A stretch of DNA of 64,000 nucleotides from Icerya purchasi (lineage: Eukaryota > Arthropoda > Insecta > Hemiptera > Monophlebidae): assembly GCA_039619475.1 (NCBI GenBank), contig CM077116.1, positions 172,389,863 to 172,453,862 on the forward strand, in the 5' to 3' direction. The notes under the pieces are model-generated. The model did not search any database and was not told where the DNA came from. It saw nothing but the letters and a program-made list of their open reading frames with translations. This document shows, piece after piece, positions 57,630-64,000 of the stretch. Within the stretch, counting starts at the first letter, position 1, and the number at the start of each line of letters is the position of its first letter. The translations under genes and the position numbers were made by a program.

Positions 57630-59588
57630 TATAAGCGAAACATGTTTTTCCTTTTTTTTTGGAATATTTTTGAAATTCTTTGATGCGCAGTTCCCCAAAT
57701 TTTCTCTGCTGTATCGATTTTTGCTCGATCTCGTTGGACTGCAGAAGCACGTACAATTCAATATGACGTAGAAATAATGGCTCCTTTTCCTTTTACTTTT
57801 AAAAAAATCGATTTAAGCTGAATATGAAATATTTGTGAATCGTGTTAATTTAAATTTAAAAATTCTGTCACGAAAAAAGCAATAACTGTTTTTTCTATTT
57901 TCCATTATCGAGTTCTCAAGAGAATCCGATCTTTCCCTTTCAAAATAATCCCCCCTCTCATTGAAGTATCCGATTACAACTTTCACGATTCTTTGCCAGT
58001 CACAATACACCGTCATGATGCAACACGTTAGTATATACTTGTTAATGCGAATGTCGCCAATTAGATTATTAATAGTAACGTATTAAATACATTTTCCGCA
58101 TTTGAGGAACTAAGCGAATAGTACGTACGTTTTTGACGAAAGGACGCGACCGCAAAAAGCATTGATCGGAGCGAAGTTGTAATCTTTTTTTATAATGATC
58201 GGGTTGGTGCCGGTGATTTTTTTGGTTTTTTTAAATTATCAATCGCTCTTTATTGATTTTTTCTTATTTTTTATCGACTGCAGAAATAGTTTATTTCGAA
58301 ATTATTCAAATATTCGCTGGATTTCTCTCACACAGTCTTTGCACTACGAACTCGTTCAAGCCGATAAAGTGGCTCCATGCGAATGCATTTTGGTTACAAA
58401 ATTAAATGCACGCTAACGCAATCGACTTCAAAAATCGATAAAAATAGAGGAAAAAGAAAGAAATAACGACGTTAAATTTCTTAATTTAGTTGAAAAATTT
58501 CGTTCTACTTTTTTAGAACGGGGACGAGTTCGTCGAAGATGCATACTTTCGTTCTTACTGCGCACAATTTAGGAAGAAACAGAGCGACGCGAAAGAGTTA
58601 AAAAAGAATCAACTGTTCTAGAAGGGCTAGTTGAATTAAACATACACAATTAAATTATAATTTTATATTTTTAATTGTAATAGTCGACGGAAAGCAGCAT
58701 AACAAATTACGCTGCTTTAGCAATATCATCTGATGGCGACAAGGCTCCGAGCAATACATTTATAGAGGAGCGATAAAAATCGAGAACGAAAATCTGTTCA
58801 TTTTCCATTAGTAATGCGAAACTTTTCTAAACTCGGCTGGAATGTCGAATTTATGAACGTCGTCATCGTCCACTGCTACAACTTTGCAACAGGAGAAAAT
58901 ACGACAGTCCACGTTCGACCGAATTATAGTAATTGCTTTCCTTCTATTTCATCCGCGTGCCGTTCATTTTTTCTTCTTTTTTCGATTTTCGTCTTATCCG
59001 GTCGGTGTAGGTATTTTTCCGGTACACACACCGCTAACGAGCCTAAAGTCAGAAGAAGATTAGCGAAAAAATTAATTTCTACGAATGTAATTCCATCTCT
59101 TCAGTTTATTCTTTCGATATGTACTCGCGACCGATCTTTATTACGCGTCCAGCACGGATTAGCCAATATTTCCGATAGCTCAACCAACGCAAGGTCTTAC
59201 AGAATAGTGAAAATGCCCGTTTTTAATGTATTTTACAACCTACGATAAATTCCGTAAACTCACAGATTCAGGCTTCAGTAATTAGCGTGCAAAGACCGTG
59301 GATAATAATGGTGAATTTGTCCTGGAGAGCTATCGGGCTGATATTTGGGTGTTAAATGAGTACCACTAAGGTACATTCGCGACAGAAGTTTCAGATCCAT
59401 CACCCCCCAGTTTTTTGCTGAAATATAGTTCAATTTTTTTTCTCAAACGTAAGACGACGGATTTCTTAATTTTTCAGTATGTTGTAGACACGTGGGAAAG
59501 GCAACTTTGAAAAAATTTAAAACTGCCTCCCTTCATATTTTCCCCCCTGCAAATGTCATATTCTAACATTGTATACGTTTTTTACGGA
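57630..59588. other. No recognised gene
   Basis: AT-rich sequence. Frames at 58195-58416 and 58814-59248 (+) show no domain or family words. No shared repeat was seen. Confidence 0.4.
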
Positions 59589-59598
59589 TGAAAATACA

Positions 59599-59599
<1 letters not shown>
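59589..59599. repeat. Target-site duplication, left copy (TGAAAATACAT)
   Basis: It precedes the poly-T run of the retrotransposon at 59600 and recurs at 60963-60973, just past its truncated 5' end. Confidence 0.85.
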
Positions 59600-59631
<32 letters not shown>

Positions 59632-60962
59632 TTTATACACTATTACGAGCTGTCCATCAAGGACATTTAGTAATACGTGTGAATGAACTTAAACATGAAG
59701 GGAGGAGTACCCAATGGCACCTACCCGATTACCCCTACCTTAAACAAGGTCCTGCGGTTTCTGACGTTTCAGTCTTCTTACATTATCGGTAACATCGAAC
59801 AATTCTCTAGCAAGAGTGTTCGGATGAGAATCGAGTCTATCTGCGTGTCTTTTAGCGTGAACTTTGATGACATCAGCCACATAATCTATACACAAATCTC
59901 GATGTAAGGTTAGATTAGTAACATACCAGGGTGCCTTGGTTATCAACCAAAGGATCTTATTCTGGGAAGTCTGTATTACCTTCAGGTTTGACGGTTTAGC
60001 GCAACCCCAAAGTTGAACCCCGTATGTCCAGATGGGTTTCAAAATAGTTGTGTATATTAGACGTTTGTTGTCCGTTGTCAGTACACTGTTTCTCCCTATC
60101 AGCCAGTACATTTTTTTAACCCGGATATCTAATTCTTTCTTTTTAACCTGTATATGGTGTTTCCATGTCAATCGGCTGTCTAAGTGCAAACCTAAATACC
60201 TGACCGTTGCTCGTACAGGAAGATCTATGTTACTGATCTTAACGGGTGGGACTTCAACTTTTCGGTTAGTAAAATGGATATTCACCGATTTGCTTTCGTT
60301 TATCCCGATTTTCCATTTTTTAAACCATGTTTCAGCCTTCGTAAGAGCATTTTGTAGATTGTTGCTAGCTTTCTTCGGATCTTCAGGTGGGGCCCAACAC
60401 TGAACCCTGAGGAACGCCTGCTAAAACTGGATGTATTTCTGAGTAGGTATGTTCGTAACGTACTTGAAAATGACGATCTTCGAGGTATGATTTTAGCAAC
60501 AGGTAAAGGTTTCTCGGGAACAAACATTTTAATTTGTATAATAAACCATCGTGCCAGACTTTATCAAAAGCCTGTTGAACGTCGAGAAATACCGCAGTAC
60601 ATACTTTTTTAGTTTCTAAACTATTTTCAATTACACTAACCACCCTATGCAATTGATCAATCGTGGAATGATGTTTTAAAAAGCCAAACTGATGTTGCGG
60701 AATTACATCAGTTGACTGTATATAAGGCTGTAACCTTTTTAATATTAATTTTTCCATTACCTTCGATAAAACAGGCAACAAGGAAATCGAATATTAAGAT
60801 GTTACAGAGTAGGGATCTTTACCAGGTTTCGGAATCATTACGATTTGCGCAAACTTCCATTGTACCGGAAAATATTGTATGCGAAATACTGCGTTACATA
60901 TAGAAGTGAGCAGTACTATAGCTTTCCGCGGAAGTTTATTTAATAATTCAGCGCTTATTAAG
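59600..60962 (-). mobile_element. Jockey-like retrotransposon, 5'-truncated, same subfamily as 19.9-22.6 kb
   Basis: The minus-strand copy has a poly-A tail (T run 59600-59622) and perfect 11-bp direct repeats TGAAAATACAT at both edges. It starts within the reverse transcriptase. Its 3' UTR (CATGAAGGGAGGAGTACCCA and nearby) matches the copy at 19.98 kb. An internal deletion around 60392 removes the FADD box. Confidence 0.92.
59740..60285 (-). pseudogene. Jockey-like ORF2 C-terminal region
   Basis: The 181-residue frame contains VNIHFTNRK-like sequence at its start, RATVRYLGLHLDSRLTWKHH, KKMYWLIGRNSVL, WTYGVQLWGCAKPSN and ITKAPWYVTNLTLHRDLCID. It is collinear with 20023-20514 and extends further N-terminally because this copy lacks the frame change near 20574. 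The stop near the 3' end, about 140 bp before the tail, matches the other copy. Confidence 0.85.
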
Positions 60963-60979
60963 TGAAAATACATGAGCAT
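60383..60979 (-). pseudogene. Jockey-like reverse transcriptase with the catalytic box deleted
   Basis: Fragments in order: ELLNKLPRKAIVLLTSICNA (60935 region), QYFPVQWKFAQIVMIPKPGK, then after a frame change MLPVLSKVMEKLILKRLQPY, QFGFLKHHSTIDQLHRVVSV, VFLDVQQAFDKVWHDGLLYK (first catalytic aspartate) and [12 protein letters not shown]. The sequence then jumps directly to the linker NNLQNALTKAETWFKKWKIG. The stretch with FADDTALL, present in the 20.7-kb copy, is missing. The copy is therefore inactive whatever its other frames. The first residues of the open frame come from the target duplication, not the element. Confidence 0.85.
60963..60973. repeat. Target-site duplication, right copy (TGAAAATACAT)
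   Basis: It matches 59589-59599 and directly follows the truncated 5' end of the minus-strand element. Confidence 0.85.
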
Positions 60980-61149
60980 AAAAATACAATTGACATTTTT
61001 AGATGTATTTTATACTTATAAATAGTATATATGTTTAAGTTAAAAACAAGTGCTCAGTCAAGCGTGATGTTTCATGCGCTCAGGATTACTCCGTATGTTA
61101 AGTTAAACATAATTATAATTTACATAATACTAAAGTCAAAAAAAAGAAA

Positions 61150-61660
61150 TCAGCTTTTTCGCGTAGCAAAGAGGGAGAGACACGTAATTTTGAACTTTTC
61201 GCCAACTTTGAAAGTTTCCTTAAGGAAATTAAATACAAATTTGTTCTCGACAAAGGCGATCCTTGCACCAACACATTACACATGCCCGGAAAAAAAAATA
61301 TTTTTTTCAAAAATTTCGAGCCTTTGCCCCCCCCCCGGGGAGGGTTTTAATTCAAAGTTGAAATCCCGGATGCTACAAACTAGAAAAATATATGCGGATG
61401 CGCAATTTTTTAACCGTGTTTAAAATTTTTGCTATAATATTTGCGACGCTAGGGAAGAGGCGCGTAATTTTTCATGCTTTTTTGAACTTTTCGCCAACTT
61501 CGAAAGTTTGGTTAAGGAAATGAAATACAACTTCGTTCTCGATAAATAGCGATCATCGAAATATATCACTACGCCCGGGAAAAAAAAAAATTAAAACTTT
61601 CAAGCTTTCGCCGCCCCGAAGGTCTGAATATAAAGTTGTAAGCTCGGCTATAATTTTCCT
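61150..61660. repeat. ~290-bp imperfect direct duplication
   Basis: The block at about 61165-61395 (TTTTTGAACTTTTCGCC-like, GAAAGTTTCCTTAAGGAAAT, GTTCTCGA, GCCCGGAAAAAAAA) recurs at about 61455-61660. A C-run (61329-61339) occurs in the first copy only. No coding is evident. Confidence 0.7.
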
Positions 61661-61764
61661 ATAAAGCGGTCCCCTTTGTGCATAAGTTTAAGATAGGTTT
61701 TGGTTTTCTCTACTTTTTGTACTCGAGCTATTGTGTACGTGAACATAACTTTTTTGTTGTTATT

Positions 61765-62343
61765 AGATTCGCGGGGGGAGTTTAAATCATTTTTTAACCG
61801 TAATTTTCGGATTTTATGAAAGGACTTCTGCATTTATTTTTATATTGTGAATTTCACTTTTGTACCTTCTTCTTCTTCTTCTTCTTTTTAAGAGCCTTGC
61901 TCTTGTCTTGTAGCTTCACCTATTACCCTTTTCCATTTTTTTCTGTCTTGTGCTATGTTCTTAATATTATTATAATCCATTTTCAGTTTGATTTATGTTT
62001 GTTGTATCCATTTAAGTCGGGGTCTGCCTCGTTTCCTCTTCGCTTCTAGTTTTCCTTCTATTATTGTCGTTATGGCGATATGAATTTTTTAAGGGTGATT
62101 TTTGAGGTCGTTATAAATTCTATATTATAATATATATTCTTACGGGTTTTTTTCCCCGCCTAAAGTAATTGGTTAGCTTAAAGGTATAGATTGTCATAGA
62201 TATAATTGTAATTTATTATCCAATTTTGAAGCTTATACGTAAATCCGATCGTGAGTTATTGATTTTTGTTTGATATTTTTGTCGTTTTTGAACCGTCTTA
62301 CTAGGATTCTGTGCAATAATTTATGTACGGAATCCTAAAAATT
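61765..62343 (+). mobile_element. Dispersed repeat, copy 2 (relative of 31.66-32.05 kb), with two nested insertions
   Basis: Words shared with copy 1 run in the same order: GGGGAGTTTAAATCATTTTT, then GTGAATTTCACTTTTG, GGGTGATTTTTGAGGTCGTT, TTTTTGTCGTTTTTGAACCG and GTACGGAATCCTAAAAATTA. Between the second and third words about 210 bp (61866-62076) have no counterpart in copy 1. The similarity ends where the 1.4-kb inverted-repeat element begins at 62349. Confidence 0.6.
61866..62076 (-). pseudogene. Non-LTR retrotransposon 3' tail nested in the dispersed repeat
   Basis: The minus strand reads a C-terminal pattern EGKLEAKRKRGRPRLKWIQQ, then after a stop MDYNNIKNIAQDRKKWKRVI, the G-K-R-x-R-G-R-P and D-R-x-x-W words common at the end of arthropod non-LTR polyproteins. 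It finishes in a (GAA)n run (TTC on the plus strand, 61867-61886), a typical short-repeat 3' end. The relation to the fragment at 29.9 kb is at the level of these motifs only. Confidence 0.55.
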
Positions 62344-62348
62344 ATTCG

Positions 62349-63767
62349 GGGGGGGGGCATGGTCAAAATTGGAAAAAACGTGTAGGGTAAGTGAAATTTT
62401 TATCGAAAACGAAGCTATTTATAATGTCCAATATTTATATTCCACACATATGCCGTTTACTTGAATTTTCAATAATAGAGTGGGCCAACGTTCATCCACG
62501 GCTTCCGTGGATCGGGGTCGTTAAAATCGGCAGCGGGAGCTGAGCGAAAATTTGTAAAAATCCCGCCAAAATCAGGCAGGGTAGCGCGGATGAAGCATGT
62601 GCTAGAACATTCGATCGGTTCCAGGCACGCATTCCTTACTCGTATTAATTAATCGTATTAATTAATCGTTTCACCGTGAAGCTGATTAAACCATTCAATG
62701 TGTTTTCTAGTTAACCGCGTAGCATTTCGCCATGTATCATCTGGTCGTGCCATAGCGTTTGTCAAGACAAAAACTCCTTTTTTTCATTATTCTTTATTTC
62801 TTTTATTTATTTATCGATTTTTTGTAATGACGTGAAGAATAATTTGTCCTTGCGTTGTATACTCTCTCAATTACAAAAATTGGACGAATGCGCAGACAAA
62901 AGAGTATACGTTTTTATATTTTTCATTACTTCGCCGAATAAGTGATACAAAATTTCACGATTATTTCTTTACTGTTGTTCCGTGGCAGGTAACCAGATAT
63001 GTCATCTGTATAGAGTACTACCCTAGGAGGAGCCCTTTGAGGTGCGAAAAAATTTGATCTCGTGTTTTGTGTTTTTTTATTATATTTCCTTATCCGGCTA
63101 AATTTTATTAGGAATACCTCTGAAAAAAACAGAAAATTTTATTTCTTGCTCATACCAAATATCCGAGATTTTAGGTTTTTTCCTTAATTCGTGTACGTTT
63201 CATTTTCAATCATGAATTCCAGACGAAATGATGCAACAAATTTTTTAAGAAAGACAAGCAAGTTCATCTGGTCGGATGAGGATGTAGCGACTTATTCTCT
63301 CGTAGCAGTCGTCCCAATTTCTTACTTAGCATACGACTGTTACTATTCCAAAATTGTAAGACCGGCTGAAATTCTTAACCGGCTATTTAACATCGATGAG
63401 ACTGAGGTGTGATCGAAGAAGACCGCGATGAAGATTGATGTTTTCAATTTGATTTTTACTGGGTATTGAATTAAATAAACACTCCTTCCGGTATATTAGA
63501 CATTTTGTATTCTTTTACTTGAGTTCCTGCCTAAGTATAGTGTACACCTGTGCTACCTTGTTTTGGCTTAATATTATTAGGGGGTTAGGGTGTCGTAAGC
63601 GCCCATACAATGGCTCAGGGAAGTCGGCGGTTCTTGTCCATGGTCTTGTATTGAAATAAGCAGCATTTATCAGGAATATAAACGTACTATATACATATAT
63701 CGTAAATTGCTTTATTTCAATAAAATTTTCACTTACCCTAGGTTTTTGCTAATTTTGACCATGACCC
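62349..63767 (+). mobile_element. 1.4-kb DNA transposon-like element with terminal inverted repeats
   Basis: The left end (G run, then CATGGTCAAAATTGG and TAGGGTAAGTGAAA) is mirrored at the right end, whose complement reads GGGTCATGGTCAAAATTAGC and TAGGGTAAGTGAAA. Similarity fades after about 75-90 bp. ATTCG flanks both sides (62344-62348 and 63768-63772), a possible 5-bp target duplication, though the G run makes the left edge uncertain. Inside are a short perfect hairpin (CCACGG-CTT-CCGTGG, about 62497-62511) and one unrecognised 73-codon frame. The superfamily could not be assigned. Confidence 0.6.
63191..63412 (+). CDS. Unrecognised 73-residue open frame inside the 1.4-kb inverted-repeat element
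   Basis: The frame has fairly ordinary, non-repetitive composition: a polar N-terminus with NSRRNDATNFLRKTSKFIWS, a hydrophobic centre (YSLVAVVPISYLAYDCYY) and an acidic end. No catalytic motif, zinc finger or homeodomain-like pattern was seen, and no longer frame joins it on either side. It could be a leftover of the element's transposase, a captured exon or chance. A second ATG at residue 8 is an equally plausible start. Confidence 0.2.
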   Translation: MYVSFSIMNSRRNDATNFLRKTSKFIWSDEDVATYSLVAVVPISYLAYDCYYSKIVRPAEILNRLFNIDETEV

Positions 63768-63772
63768 ATTCG

Positions 63773-64000
63773 ATTTTTTTTTTTAAACTAAAATATGTGT
63801 TACTCAGGAGTCCTCAGGGGTCTGTCTAAAGTAACAGAACAGGTCTGTCCAGTGCTGCCAGCAACTGACTCATTAAACTCGCTTTAATTAATCGCTAGCC
63901 CTGTTACGGAAAATCCGTTGATTTAAAACCCTCCCCGAGGAGAAATGGGGGTAATTGCGGGGTAGACTTTTTAATCGAAATTGCGTGCTATTTTTGCGGA
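63773..64000. other. No recognised gene
   Basis: Short AT-rich end of the window with a T run at 63775-63784; nothing further could be supported. Confidence 0.4.

Noticed and set aside
58814..59248. 144-codon plus-strand open frame
   Set aside because: Composition is unremarkable and no motif was recognised; not supported as a gene.

Overview
The window looks like intergenic or heterochromatin-like nuclear DNA of an animal, most likely an insect or other arthropod. It is AT-rich, full of (TA)n, (GT)n, (TATC)n and poly-A/T tracts, and its readable protein fragments are nearly all transposon proteins: Jockey-like and RNase H-bearing non-LTR retrotransposons, a Tc1/mariner transposase and a Transib/RAG1-like transposase. 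No bacterial operon structure, rRNA, tRNA or intact host gene was recognised. The species cannot be told from the sequence.

The most striking objects are two related giant inverted-repeat elements. Element 1 (2947-14212) has arms of 3.25 and 3.54 kb around a 4.48-kb loop and is flanked by the 6-bp duplication CGAAGT. Element 2 (37244-41789) has 576-bp terminal inverted repeats and the 6-bp duplication CCTTTG. Both begin with AGTAG, both carry the same subterminal arrays of ~31-bp modules, and nearly all of element 2 to the right of 38.7 kb aligns to the right arm of element 1. The 6-bp duplication and 5'-AG ends fit the Maverick/Polinton class, but no integrase, DNA polymerase B, protease or ATPase is visible, so these would be non-autonomous, foldback-like members. 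The loop of element 1 holds about four diverged tandem copies of a broken minus-strand coding unit of unknown function.

Layout: 1-2940, no recognised gene. 2941-14218, element 1. 14.2-15.9 kb, empty. 15.95-16.56 kb, RNase H relic (+). 16.6-19.5 kb, empty. 19.54-22.87 kb, an old RNase H relic (+) split by a Jockey-like insertion (-). 22.9-25.0 kb, empty. 25.0-26.4 kb, Transib-like relic. 29.9-30.3 kb, non-LTR tail. 31.4-32.5 kb, interspersed repeat with a Helitron-like 3' end. 34.77-36.49 kb, Tc1/mariner copy. 37.24-41.79 kb, element 2. 42.1-44.1 kb, two RNase H relics. 44.76-48.65 kb, two-ORF Jockey-like element. 50.0-52.7 kb, I/R1-like relic with a nested tail. 54.96-57.62 kb, a ~38-bp tandem array split by a third Jockey-like copy. 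59.6-60.96 kb, a fourth Jockey-like copy. 61.1-63.8 kb, duplications, a second copy of the 31-kb repeat, and a 1.4-kb terminal-inverted-repeat element.

Almost every coding relic is frameshifted, truncated or carries stop codons. The genes do not act together as a pathway: the window is a record of nested transposition. Items that look young are the inverted-repeat elements (arms nearly or fully identical, clean target duplications), the two retrotransposon copies with clean duplications at 19.9 and 59.6 kb, and the Tc1 copy with perfect 61-bp ends but a dead transposase.
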